The notes under the pieces: generated by a model
Told to the model about the DNA's origin: nothing
Databases searched by the model: none
The model's input: only the letters and a program-made list of their open reading frames with translations
NCBI RefSeq assembly: GCF_946190275.1
Contig: NZ_CAMHZQ010000020.1
Location: 1 to 39,245 of the forward strand
DNA from: Streptococcus mitis
Lineage (GTDB): Bacteria; Bacillota; Bacilli; Lactobacillales; Streptococcaceae
Length of the DNA: 39,245 nucleotides
Direction of reading: 5' to 3'
Translations under genes and position numbers: made by a program
Shown: positions 22,181-29,884 of the stretch, one piece after another
How the letters are laid out: every line of letters begins with the position of its first letter
Numbering within the stretch: the stretch's first letter is position 1

Positions 22181-23650
22181 ATGTACCAATATTTAACCTA
22201 TCCACGAGATGGATATGATGAGGGTTCTTTGAAGAAAGACCTTATTTACAAATTGATAACGAAGCATAGCACTGAAGGCTCACGTTTGAAGAAACTTAAA
22301 AGCTACTACTTGGGTGAGCATGCTATTTTAAATCACAAGAGACGCAACGAGAACGCACCCAATTACAAGACAGTAGCCAATCATGCCAAGGATATTGCAG
22401 ATACAGCTACAGGCTATTTCATGGGTAATCCTATCAAGTACAACAATACTGCTGAAGGTGATATTGATGAACTACTTACAGCGTTTGACGGTGCTGAGAT
22501 TGACCAAGTAGATGCGCAGAATGCTTTGAACATGGCTATCTACGGTCGTGCTTATGAGTACATCTATGCCAAAGAGGGATTGACTGAGTTGGACTCAACT
22601 AGTATTGATCCAGAGAACACCTTCATGGTCTACGATGATAGCATTGAGCGGAAGCCTTTGTTTGCGGTCTACTACTATCAAGTTAAAGATGATACGAAAG
22701 ACACTACTAAGTATCAGGCTGAGGTCTTTACAGAAAATCTGCACTATCACATGGTGCTGAGAAGTACAGATTCAGGAACAACTCAGAATGAGCAAGTAGA
22801 AGCCCACAATCTAGGTCAAATCCCAATTATCGAGTATCGCAACAATCACTTTGCGATTGGTGATTATGAGCAACAAATCAGCTTGATTGACGCTTATAAT
22901 TCTTTGATGGGTAACCGTGTCAATGACAAGGAACAGGCAGTAGAGTCTATCCTAGTCTTATATGGCACTCAACTAGCAGACACTCCAGAAGATGCCAAGG
23001 TAGCGATGAAGATTCTTTCTGAAGAAGGTCTTTTGGAATTGCCGGGCGATAGTGCAAGAGCTGAGTTCTTGAAGAATACGCTGGACGAAAGTGCTACTGA
23101 AATCTTGCGTACGGCTCTGAAAGAGGATATCTACACATTCAGCCATGTGCCGAATCTTACTGATGAGAATTTCGCAGGGAACACGTCGGGCGTAGCCATG
23201 GAATTCAAGCTAATGGGTCTTGAAATGATCACTAAGACCAAGGAAGCGAATTACAAGCGAGGATTAAGACAGCGTATTGCTATCTTTGCTCATTACTTGG
23301 GCATGAAACAGATTGCTTTAGAGTCTCATTCAATCGTTCCACAGTTTAGCCGTGGTTTGCCTAAGAACTTACTGGAAATCTCTCAGATTGTGAACAACCT
23401 TGAAGGTAAAGTGACGAATAGACAGCTTATCTCACTCTTGCCGTTTGTAGAAGACCCTGACGCTGAATTGGAAGCCTTGGAAGAAGAGAAAAAGAAGAAC
23501 ATGGAAGACATGCCGATGTTTAACCAAGACAACACGAAACCCGAAGATGAGGTAGAGGATGAAGAATCAGGAGTATTGGGCGGAGAGGAAAGCCAATCTG
23601 ATTTACCAACAGATGGACAAGGCCGAAAAGCAGGCAGACCAGTTCGATAA
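22181..23650 (+). CDS. Portal protein, SPP1 gp6 family
   Basis: 489 residues. KTVANHAKDIADTATGYFMG and the following GNPIKY are the signature of SPP1 gp6-like portals. The long middle helix region (LMGNRVNDKEQAVESILVLY) and an acidic C-terminal tail also fit. It forms the 12- or 13-subunit ring for DNA passage and head-tail joining. GAGAGGAAAG precedes ATG. Its last 92 nt are shared with the MuF gene in another frame. Confidence 0.95.
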   Translation: MYQYLTYPRDGYDEGSLKKDLIYKLITKHSTEGSRLKKLKSYYLGEHAILNHKRRNENAPNYKTVANHAKDIADTATGYFMGNPIKYNNTAEGDIDELLTAFDGAEIDQVDAQNALNMAIYGRAYEYIYAKEGLTELDSTSIDPENTFMVYDDSIERKPLFAVYYYQVKDDTKDTTKYQAEVFTENLHYHMVLRSTDSGTTQNEQVEAHNLGQIPIIEYRNNHFAIGDYEQQISLIDAYNSLMGNRVNDKEQAVESILVLYGTQLADTPEDAKVAMKILSEEGLLELPGDSARAEFLKNTLDESATEILRTALKEDIYTFSHVPNLTDENFAGNTSGVAMEFKLMGLEMITKTKEANYKRGLRQRIAIFAHYLGMKQIALESHSIVPQFSRGLPKNLLEISQIVNNLEGKVTNRQLISLLPFVEDPDAELEALEEEKKKNMEDMPMFNQDNTKPEDEVEDEESGVLGGEESQSDLPTDGQGRKAGRPVR

Positions 23651-25268
23651 GGTCTATCAGGAAGCTAAGACTTACTTGGATAAGGAAATTAATAAGATTT
23701 TTGATAAGTTCCAACGTGATTATGGTCTAAGTCAGGTAGATGCTAGACAAGTCTTGAAGAACATGAAAGACAAGAAAAACTTGAATGAACTTCGTAAGGT
23801 GCTTGAAGCAAGACCGAATGACCCAAATATCCAAAGGCTACTGGCTGACTTAGATAGTCCAGCTTATTCTTTCCGTATGAAGCGCTTAGAGCGTTTGAGC
23901 GATGATTTAGACCGTATGCGTGAATCTATCTATCATTCAGAGAAAACAGGCTCAGATGTCTTTTATAGCGACTTGATGAAGGATAGTTATTACAAGGCTA
24001 CCTTTGACTTGCAACAGCAGACAGGGCTGGCATATGGCTTTTCTGGGCTTCCTGAGAGCGAGATAAAACATCTACAGTCTTTCAGTTGGGTAGGCGACGG
24101 AAGTACGTACTCCACAGATATCTGGAAGAACACAGGGAAGCTTACTTCAAGCATAAAAGATGAACTACTCATAAGCCTCATGACAGGCCGAGATACACGA
24201 GAAACTGCACAAGCAATTGCTGAGCGATTCAATGTAGGTCAGAACGATGCAAGGCGTTTGGTTCGAACAGAATCAGCCTTTTTTCATAACCAAATGGAAC
24301 TACTCAGCTATGAGGAAGCGGATATAGAGAAGTATATCTTTGTGGCTGTTTTAGACAAGCGTACATCACGCATTTGTCAGGAGCATGATAATCAGGTCTA
24401 TGATAGGGATAAGGCTGTCCCTGGAGTCAATTGTCCGCCTATGCATCCGTGGTGTAGGTCTACTACTGTCGGATACGATGAGGACGCAGACTACAGCAAG
24501 CTGAAGCGCAGGGCAAGGAATCCAGTGACAGGTAAGACCGAGCTAGTACCTGCTGATATGACTTATAAAGAGTGGTATAGCAAGTATGTTGCGAAAGATG
24601 GGGAAAAGATGTATAATCAGGATATGAGTTCAATTGATTTAATGGCGAAATCACAACAATTCGTAGTCGGTGATAGGATTCGGGTCAGCGCTAAACAAGT
24701 TCATGGGACGGGTTATGATTTTTGGTTACAAGACAACACTAAGAAAATTAGGGATACCATGCGAAACGTTCATGAGAGTTTGAAAGATTTATCTGACTTT
24801 GACGTGCCTAAAATTGTCATTGTGAAACATAGTCGATTGAACGCTTTTGCAGGATATAATCAAGAACAAAATATTCTTTTTGTTAGTGATATTTTGCATT
24901 CAAAAGAGCAGATTCAGAACCTGTTGTCAGATGACTACTTTGCTTCAAATGACCTTACCGGTATTTTAAAGCATGAGTTGACCCATAAAAAACATTGGGA
25001 TTCTGCAAAAGTGTTTTACAAAAAGAATAAAAAGAGGTATAATAACCTTGAAGAAGCAATGAAAGCATTAAATGCTCCGTTGGTGTCGTATGTGAAAACA
25101 CAACAAAACCTTGATATGATGTATCTTCATAGAATTAGTATTGATGCGTTAGCTGCTTTTGAGAAAAATAATATCAATGAATTAGTAGCTGAAGTCGGTG
25201 TTTTAGCTGAAGACACGCCAGATAAAATATTGTTACAAAAAGTTAAGGAGGTACTGAAATGGAAGTAA
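23559..25268 (+). CDS. MuF/SPP1 gp7 head protein fused to a gluzincin-like metallopeptidase domain
   Basis: 569 residues. Residues 1-310 are the SPP1 gp7/Mu gpF minor head protein, including DKRTSRICQEHDNQVYDRDK and CPPMHPWCRST. Residues about 365-569 are an extra domain containing HELTH (His472, Glu473, His476), the HExxH zinc motif. It is followed 65 residues later by NELVAE (Glu541, Glu545), where a gluzincin has its third ligand. MuF proteins with C-terminal effector domains are known as MuF polymorphic toxins, placed in the head and ejected with DNA. A small gene starting inside its stop region is a candidate immunity partner. Peptidase activity is inferred from motifs only. Confidence 0.85.
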   Translation: MKNQEYWAERKANLIYQQMDKAEKQADQFDKVYQEAKTYLDKEINKIFDKFQRDYGLSQVDARQVLKNMKDKKNLNELRKVLEARPNDPNIQRLLADLDSPAYSFRMKRLERLSDDLDRMRESIYHSEKTGSDVFYSDLMKDSYYKATFDLQQQTGLAYGFSGLPESEIKHLQSFSWVGDGSTYSTDIWKNTGKLTSSIKDELLISLMTGRDTRETAQAIAERFNVGQNDARRLVRTESAFFHNQMELLSYEEADIEKYIFVAVLDKRTSRICQEHDNQVYDRDKAVPGVNCPPMHPWCRSTTVGYDEDADYSKLKRRARNPVTGKTELVPADMTYKEWYSKYVAKDGEKMYNQDMSSIDLMAKSQQFVVGDRIRVSAKQVHGTGYDFWLQDNTKKIRDTMRNVHESLKDLSDFDVPKIVIVKHSRLNAFAGYNQEQNILFVSDILHSKEQIQNLLSDDYFASNDLTGILKHELTHKKHWDSAKVFYKKNKKRYNNLEEAMKALNAPLVSYVKTQQNLDMMYLHRISIDALAAFEKNNINELVAEVGVLAEDTPDKILLQKVKEVLKWK

Positions 25269-25444
25269 TGGCGCTACCTAGTAAAGAAACAATGCAATTC
25301 TATACAGAGATTTATCCATGGGTAAAATCCAGTTACCCAGATGATGAAACTCCTAGATTTGTATTTCAAGCGGATACCCCCAGTCACATTTTGGAAACGT
25401 TTAATCGTATTAAAGGTAAATTAGGTTACGAATATGCAAGGTAA
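25259..25444 (+). CDS. Small protein, candidate immunity partner of the MuF effector
   Basis: 61 residues starting 10 nt before the MuF stop, with AAGGAGG 8 nt upstream, so translation is tightly coupled. Acidic, Pro-rich and aromatic, with no membrane segment (FYTEIYPWVKSSYPDDETPR). It is followed by a terminator, so effector and this gene end one transcriptional block. Position and size fit a cytosolic immunity protein. No family recognised. Confidence 0.6.
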   Translation: MEVMALPSKETMQFYTEIYPWVKSSYPDDETPRFVFQADTPSHILETFNRIKGKLGYEYAR

Positions 25445-25502
25445 CTTTATGATACCTTTGAAATTAAACCAAAACTTGAATTTGCTTATTAATAGTTATC
25501 AA

Positions 25503-25531
25503 AGCACCTAGAGAAATCTAAGTGCTTTTTT
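25503..25531 (+). terminator. Intrinsic terminator after the MuF/partner pair
   Basis: AGCAC-C-TAGA-GAAA-TCTA-A-GTGCT: a 9-bp stem with one mismatch and a GAAA loop, followed by six Ts. It lies inside the structural operon, before scaffold and capsid genes. Confidence 0.85.
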
Positions 25532-25552
25532 CGTACTCAGAAAGGATTGAAA

Positions 25553-25726
25553 ATGGATACAGTAAGAATTGGGATACCTAACGTAGAATTTTTAGGATCA
25601 AGCAAAAATGACTCAGCGACAGTGAAATTAGAGTTAAATATCCATGGGACGGATACGTTAAGTGTGATTGAGTTACTACCTAAAATATTAAAAGACATTT
25701 CTTCATTATCGTATGAAGTTGATTGA
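25553..25726 (+). CDS. Small beta-rich protein, function unknown
   Basis: 57 residues, with AAAGGATTG upstream of ATG. The sequence alternates (TVRIGIPNVEFLGS, TVKLELNIHGTDTL), suggesting a small beta sheet, then a helix (VIELLPKILKDIS). No family recognised. It sits between two terminators in a pocket with the membrane protein at 25751, which is not part of the standard head gene order. Confidence 0.6.
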   Translation: MDTVRIGIPNVEFLGSSKNDSATVKLELNIHGTDTLSVIELLPKILKDISSLSYEVD

Positions 25727-25750
25727 TTGTGACATTAAAAGGAGTAAGAT

Positions 25751-25915
25751 ATGTTTATCTGGGATTTGGTATCAATTTTATTAGGTTGGATTATATTTTT
25801 TGCGTTAATTTTGTTCGTAATAATTAAATTATTTGAAGTGATTTCAACAGTCATTTCAACTCTAAAAGTCGGAATTGAATACAGAAAGAAACTGAAACAA
25901 TTGAAAAATAAATAA
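25751..25915 (+). CDS. Small single-pass membrane protein
   Basis: 54 residues with AAAAGGAG before ATG. Residues 3-27 form a long hydrophobic segment (IWDLVSILLGWIIFFALILF), followed by an amphipathic and then basic C-terminal tail (KKLKQLKNK). No family recognised. Late expression of a small membrane protein could suggest a lysis or exclusion accessory, but this is speculation. Two terminators follow within 70 bp. Confidence 0.6.
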   Translation: MFIWDLVSILLGWIIFFALILFVIIKLFEVISTVISTLKVGIEYRKKLKQLKNK

Positions 25916-25918
25916 CCT

Positions 25919-25945
25919 AACCGCATCGAAATCGAGGCGGTTTTC
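25919..25945 (+). terminator. Intrinsic terminator 1 before the tRNA-like element
   Basis: AACCGC and GCGGTT pair around an ATCGAAATCGAG centre, followed by TTTTCTT. It is the first of two tandem terminators. Confidence 0.75.
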
Positions 25946-25954
25946 TTATATTCT

Positions 25955-25982
25955 AACCGTATGGAATCCCGTACGGTTTTTT
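25955..25982 (+). terminator. Intrinsic terminator 2 before the tRNA-like element
   Basis: AACCGTAT (25955-25962) pairs with GTACGGTT (25971-25978) over 8 bp including one G-U pair, followed by six Ts. Its T-run ends only 2 nt before the closing stem of the three-T-loop element. Confidence 0.85.
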
Positions 25983-25984
25983 AT

Positions 25985-26076
25985 GCGCACGAAGGGAAGA
26001 TAGTTCGATTCTATCTTACGGGCTAATCAAGTTCGAGTCTTGAAACCTGGCGAGCGGTTCGAGTCCGCTGGTGCGC
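25985..26076 (+). ncRNA. tRNA-like RNA element with three consecutive T-loop hairpins
   Basis: GCGCAC (25985-25990) pairs with GTGCGC (26071-26076). Inside lie three hairpins, each with a 7-nt T-loop: AAGATAG-TTCGATT-CTATCTT (25997-26017), TCAAG-TTCGAGT-CTTGA (26027-26043) and AGCGG-TTCGAGT-CCGCT (26053-26069). The last with the closing stem reproduces the acceptor-T-arm half of a tRNA. The D- and anticodon-arm places are taken by two more T-arms, so it is no decoding tRNA. ACGAAG (25989-25994) can alternatively pair with CTTCGT (26076-26081). A 7-bp stem (26119-26125/26150-26156) follows, then the scaffold ribosome site. Role unknown. Confidence 0.7.
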
Positions 26077-26175
26077 TTCGTCCAAACTGTACCGATGACA
26101 TTAAAAGCTGTACTGTTCCGTCGCCGGACGTAAAGCGAGATTATCGAGTGGCGACGTAATCGCTGGAGGACAATT

Positions 26176-26760
26176 ATGTCAGAAGAAATCAATGCAACTG
26201 TATCTACTGAATCAACTGAGACTGTCGACACTCAAGAAAATGTTGATACAGTGCAGGAAGAAAAGCACGAACGAACTTTCACTCGTGCTGAAATCGGTAA
26301 GATGCTATCTGCCGAACGCTCTAAATGGGAAGCTGAGCAAGAAGCTAAAGAGAACGAAGCTAAGAAGCTTGCCAAGATGAACGCTGATGAGAAACAGAAA
26401 TATCAGTTGGATCAGCGTGAGCAAGAACTAGCTGACCGTGAAAAGGCTATTGCTCGCAAGGAATTGACCGCAGAAGCTAAAGCAATGTTAAGTGAACGTG
26501 ACTTACCTGTTGAGTTAGTAAATGTAGTTGATTTGACAAGCGCAGAGACGGTATCGCAGTCTGTCGCTGTATTGCAGAAATCATGGGAACAAGCCGTACA
26601 AAAAGGCGTACAAGAAAAGCTAAAAGGCGGAGCTCCGATGAAACAAGCGCCAGTTGACAGCGACGGTATCACAAAAGAAGAATTCGCTCGTATGGGTTAT
26701 CAGAGTCGAAATGAACTCTATCAAAAGAACCCAGAACTCTATAAGAAATTGAAAGGTTAA
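26176..26760 (+). CDS. Capsid scaffolding protein, DUF4355
   Basis: 194 residues. Acidic Ser/Thr-rich N-terminus, a long coiled coil (about 45-110: QKYQLDQREQELADREKAIA) and a C-terminal part ending FARMGYQSRNELYQKNPELY, as in DUF4355 scaffold proteins that precede major capsid genes. It guides procapsid assembly and then leaves. GGAGGA lies 5 nt before ATG, at the end of a structured leader. Confidence 0.9.
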   Translation: MSEEINATVSTESTETVDTQENVDTVQEEKHERTFTRAEIGKMLSAERSKWEAEQEAKENEAKKLAKMNADEKQKYQLDQREQELADREKAIARKELTAEAKAMLSERDLPVELVNVVDLTSAETVSQSVAVLQKSWEQAVQKGVQEKLKGGAPMKQAPVDSDGITKEEFARMGYQSRNELYQKNPELYKKLKG

Positions 26761-26765
26761 AATAA

Positions 26766-27608
26766 ATGACAGCAGGACAAACTAAATTAGCCACTATGGT
26801 TAACCCAGAAGTGATGGCGGACATGGTTTCCGCTAAACTACCTAAATTGATTAAATTCACTTCACTGGCTTATGTGGAAACAGCACTCCAAGGCCGACCA
26901 GGGAATACTCTAAAAGTTCCAGCATGGGAGTATGCAGGAGATGCTGCAGAGGTTGGAGAAGGTCAAGCTATTACTCTAGACCAACTATCAACAAAAGAAA
27001 AAGAAATGACTATTAAAAAGGCTGCTAAAGGTTATGAAATTACCGATGAAGCTCTTTTGTCAGGTCTTGGTGACCCACTAGGTCAAGCGACTTACCAGCT
27101 TGGTTTGGCTATCGCTAATAAAATTGATAACGATTTGGTGGCAGTAGCGAAAACAGCAACACAACACGTTGCAGACGCTCCTACAACTATTGAGGCAATC
27201 GATAAAGCTCTTGATATTTTTGAGGATGAAGAAGATGCGCGATATGTTGCTATCATCAACCCTAAAGATGCTATTAAGCTAAAAACTGCAGTAGCGAAAG
27301 AATGGACTAAGGGGTCAGAGATTGGCGCAGATATGGTCGTTTCTGGAACCTTTGGTGAAGTTGCCGGTGTGCAAATCGTCCGTTCTAAAAAAGTTGATGA
27401 AGGTAAAGGATTTATCGTCAAAGTCTCTCCTAGCCAAACTCAGACAGACGACGCTAATAAATACGGTGCGTTTGTTATCATGATGAAACGTGACGTAGCT
27501 ATCGAAACAGACCGTGACATCATTAAAAAGACAACGGTTATCACTGGTGATGAACATTATGGTGTTTACCTATACGACCCTACACGAGTTGTAAAATTCG
27601 GTGAGTAA
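26766..27608 (+). CDS. Major capsid protein, N4-gp56-like HK97 fold
   Basis: 280 residues. LAYVETALQGRPGNTLKVPA, ITLDQLSTKEKEMTIKKAAK and the C-terminal block VAIETDRDIIKKTTVITGDE are characteristic of the N4-gp56 group of HK97-fold capsid proteins in SPP1-like phages. It starts 5 nt after the scaffold gene, with AAAGG upstream. No protease gene is present, consistent with a separate scaffold. Confidence 0.95.
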   Translation: MTAGQTKLATMVNPEVMADMVSAKLPKLIKFTSLAYVETALQGRPGNTLKVPAWEYAGDAAEVGEGQAITLDQLSTKEKEMTIKKAAKGYEITDEALLSGLGDPLGQATYQLGLAIANKIDNDLVAVAKTATQHVADAPTTIEAIDKALDIFEDEEDARYVAIINPKDAIKLKTAVAKEWTKGSEIGADMVVSGTFGEVAGVQIVRSKKVDEGKGFIVKVSPSQTQTDDANKYGAFVIMMKRDVAIETDRDIIKKTTVITGDEHYGVYLYDPTRVVKFGE

Positions 27609-27619
27609 GAGGTGGCGAT

Positions 27620-27802
27620 ATGAGCTTATTGCTACGACGTCATTATATACAAGAGGAGCAGGTTAGCCGGTATTCTGATTTAGAGAATAAGACTCTAGAA
27701 GAGTTGAAGAATCTAGCCAAAGAAGCTGGCATAGCTGGCGCCTATAAGTTATCAAAAGCCGAAATTGTAGAGGTGTTGGAGGATTTAAAAAGTGAAATTT
27801 AA
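27620..27802 (+). CDS. Small head protein with HeH/LEM-like domain
   Basis: 60 residues. The second half, TLEELKNLAKEAGIAGAYKL then SKAEIVEVLE, is a helix-extended-helix (HeH/LEM, Rho N-terminal-like) motif that binds nucleic acid in other contexts. Location right after the capsid gene suggests a minor head or DNA-contact component. It overlaps the next gene by 11 nt. Confidence 0.65.
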   Translation: MSLLLRRHYIQEEQVSRYSDLENKTLEELKNLAKEAGIAGAYKLSKAEIVEVLEDLKSEI

Positions 27803-27980
27803 AATCAAACAAGATTTCTACGATTGGAAATTAAATGTGAAACGACTGGTAGGAGAGGAAATTGAGATTACTGAGGAGCGCTATGCTGAGCTGACTGACA
27901 ATTTTGCTAGCAATGGTGTCGCTATCTCAGATGTTCTTGAGGAAATTCTCCCTGAACCTGAGTTTTTAGAAGAGGATTGA
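27792..27980 (+). CDS. Small head-associated protein, function unknown
   Basis: 62 residues, acidic, with a short beta-rich N-terminus (KFKIKQDFYDWKLNVKRLVG) followed by ITEERYAELTDN. Overlaps its neighbours closely on both sides. Small proteins of this kind commonly lie between capsid and connector genes in streptococcal phages. No function assigned. Confidence 0.6.
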   Translation: MKFKIKQDFYDWKLNVKRLVGEEIEITEERYAELTDNFASNGVAISDVLEEILPEPEFLEED

Positions 27981-27981
27981 T

Positions 27982-28293
27982 ATGTCTATAGAGTTGCTGA
28001 AGAAAATGACAGGCGAAGAAGATACTCAGCTTCTCATGTTGCTCCAAACGAGGGCTACAAATCTTATCTTATCAGAGACTAATCGCACATCTTTGACACC
28101 TGCTTTAAGTCTCTTAATACCTGAGGTTGCTATCGAGCTCCACAATCGCTCAGGAGCGGAAGGGGAACATTCTAGAACCGAAGGTGGTATAGCAGTAGTG
28201 TACGGAGAAAACGGCCTGTCTACGGGTCTTTTACAGCGTATACGCATGCACAGACTAGCAAGGGTGGCAGGCCATGTTTTTGAAGCAGAGTAG
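27982..28293 (+). CDS. Head-tail connector protein (phage_connect_1-like)
   Basis: 103 residues. The opening ELLKKMTGEEDTQLLMLLQT and the following helical body with SLLIPEVAIELHNRSG match the small all-helical connectors (SPP1 gp15-like) that bind the portal ring. Immediately followed, with overlap, by another connector gene. Confidence 0.75.
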   Translation: MSIELLKKMTGEEDTQLLMLLQTRATNLILSETNRTSLTPALSLLIPEVAIELHNRSGAEGEHSRTEGGIAVVYGENGLSTGLLQRIRMHRLARVAGHVFEAE

Positions 28294-28612
28294 ACTGAAA
28301 CCTTATCCAATGCGACGGTTTGAAAAAACTGTCACAGAGGAAGGTGTCGCAAAAGAAGGATATGCCAAGGAAGCTGAGACAGTCCGCCTTGAATTGTGGC
28401 CAGCTAGTAGCAAGTTACAATCTGAGCTGTATGGTGAGCGTGTCAACGATATTTTGAATGCAAATGCCAACAAGTTAGCTACTATCAAAGTGAAAGATGG
28501 TGTGTGTATCGATAGCCAGACAGAAGTGACTCACAGGGTTATTTCTAAAAAGGTCTACACACATCATCAAGTTTTGGAGTTAGAGCGTGTCAGAGCTATT
28601 AGGGGCAGATAG
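28274..28612 (+). CDS. Head closure / head-tail joining protein
   Basis: 112 residues, beta-rich, beginning MFLKQSRLKPYPMRRFEKTV. Size, position second after the capsid genes and the sequence style (VRLELWPASSKLQSELYGER) fit the SPP1 gp16-like stopper family. It overlaps both neighbours. Confidence 0.7.
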   Translation: MFLKQSRLKPYPMRRFEKTVTEEGVAKEGYAKEAETVRLELWPASSKLQSELYGERVNDILNANANKLATIKVKDGVCIDSQTEVTHRVISKKVYTHHQVLELERVRAIRGR

Positions 28613-29096
28613 ACTTATAGCTAAGTTCAGAAAGTTGTCAGATGTTGCGCAACGAGATATTGTTTCAAAGGCGGTTCATCATGCAGCCAAAACCATTGTC
28701 CAAGCTGATGCTAAAAGGCTTGCACCAGGGAACAATGGAGAACTTAGAAATAGTATCAAGACTAGGGTTAAAATGGACGGAGATAAGGTTATAGGAGAGG
28801 TTTACACCAATCTGCACTATGCTCCTTACGTTGAGTTTGGAACCGGACCTAAGGGACAAGCTAGCCATTCTGGTATCTCTCCAGAAGTCAGCATGACTTA
28901 CAAGTCTAATCCTTGGTATGTGCATGAAGACCAGATAGATATAGGACCTTACCATTTTCAAAAGATTGGGGAGTTCTACAAGATGTATGGTCAACCTGCT
29001 CAACCTTATCTTTATCCAGCTTTAAGAGACAATCAAGAGCGTGTGTCTAAGAATATTTCGAATTATGTGCGTAGAAAGATAAGAGAACAAATATAA
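28587..29096 (+). CDS. HK97 gp10-like tail completion protein
   Basis: 169 residues from a GTG after TTGGAG. RDIVSKAVHHAAKTIVQADA, APGNNGELRNSIKTRV and YAPYVEFGTGPKG are the signature of the HK97 gp10 family, which completes the tail end or joins it to the head. The longer-than-usual middle loop is rich in Tyr and Pro. Confidence 0.85.
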   Translation: MSELLGADRLIAKFRKLSDVAQRDIVSKAVHHAAKTIVQADAKRLAPGNNGELRNSIKTRVKMDGDKVIGEVYTNLHYAPYVEFGTGPKGQASHSGISPEVSMTYKSNPWYVHEDQIDIGPYHFQKIGEFYKMYGQPAQPYLYPALRDNQERVSKNISNYVRRKIREQI

Positions 29097-29464
29097 TGAT
29101 CAATATCAAGCCTGTTATTTATAAAGAATTGCAAAAGGTCGCAGATAATGTGACTGATACTTATCCTAGCGATTGGGAGAATTTCCCAGTCGTTATTTTT
29201 TTGGAAGAACAAAACAAGCCGGGTGATTGGTTTGATGACCAGGAACAAAAATCATCTATCCGCTACAAGGTGGATATCTTTGATGATACCAGCACTAGTG
29301 AGTTAGCTGTTAAAATCAATCAGATTTTTGAGTCTTTAGGTTTGCGAAGAACCGACTGCCAAGACGTGCCAGACCCGTCACATTTGAGACATAAGGTCAT
29401 GCGTTTTGAAGGTGTTGTTGACTTACACTCAGAGCTTGTTTTTCAATTTAGAATGGAGAATTAA
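29096..29464 (+). CDS. Tail terminator / minor capsid-like protein
   Basis: 122 residues. IYKELQKVADNVTDTYPSDW then FPVVIFLEEQNKP and a beta-rich end (MRFEGVVDLHSELVFQFRME) fit tail terminator proteins of lactic phages. It lies between the gp10-like gene and the major tail gene and overlaps the former by 1 nt. Confidence 0.75.
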   Translation: MINIKPVIYKELQKVADNVTDTYPSDWENFPVVIFLEEQNKPGDWFDDQEQKSSIRYKVDIFDDTSTSELAVKINQIFESLGLRRTDCQDVPDPSHLRHKVMRFEGVVDLHSELVFQFRMEN

Positions 29465-29466
29465 AC

Positions 29467-29880
29467 ATGTTAGCAAATGGAATTACGTTAGCTTATGGTA
29501 CAGCTAAAGGAACTTATACTAAACTTGCTGGGTTGAAAGAAGTACCAGAGTTTGGTATTGAGCCTGAAAAAGTAGAGAACACTACTCTTGAAGACAAAGT
29601 TAAAAAGTATGAATTCGGTATTGGCGACGCAGGGGAATTGGAGTACAAATTCGCTTATAAGAACGACGGAGAAACCGCACCTTATCGCGTATTGCGTAAA
29701 GCGGCAGACAACAAGACAAAACTCTTCTTTGAACAAACTTACCCAGACAACACTAAAGTTCATTTTGAAGGTCAAGTATCTGTTAAGCTTGGTGGTGGCG
29801 GTGTCAATGCCGTTATCGAGTTCACCCTTAAAATTGCTTTGCAGTCAGAGTTGGAATTTGTAGACGGTCTTGGAGGTTAA
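29467..29880 (+). CDS. Major tail tube protein
   Basis: 137 residues. KLAGLKEVPEFGIEPEKVEN, then TTLEDKVKKYEFGIGDAGEL, a block shared by tail tube proteins of streptococcal siphophages. Beta-rich with Gly-rich loops (SVKLGGGGVNAVIEFTLKI). It forms hexameric rings along the tape measure. The frameshift tail chaperone genes follow directly, as expected. Confidence 0.85.
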   Translation: MLANGITLAYGTAKGTYTKLAGLKEVPEFGIEPEKVENTTLEDKVKKYEFGIGDAGELEYKFAYKNDGETAPYRVLRKAADNKTKLFFEQTYPDNTKVHFEGQVSVKLGGGGVNAVIEFTLKIALQSELEFVDGLGG

Positions 29881-29884
29881 TTAA

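Noticed and set aside
25985..26076. Ordinary tRNA gene
   Set aside because: Acceptor-like stem and T-arm are present, but the rest is two further T-loop hairpins; there is no D-arm with GG and no anticodon arm, so it cannot decode.
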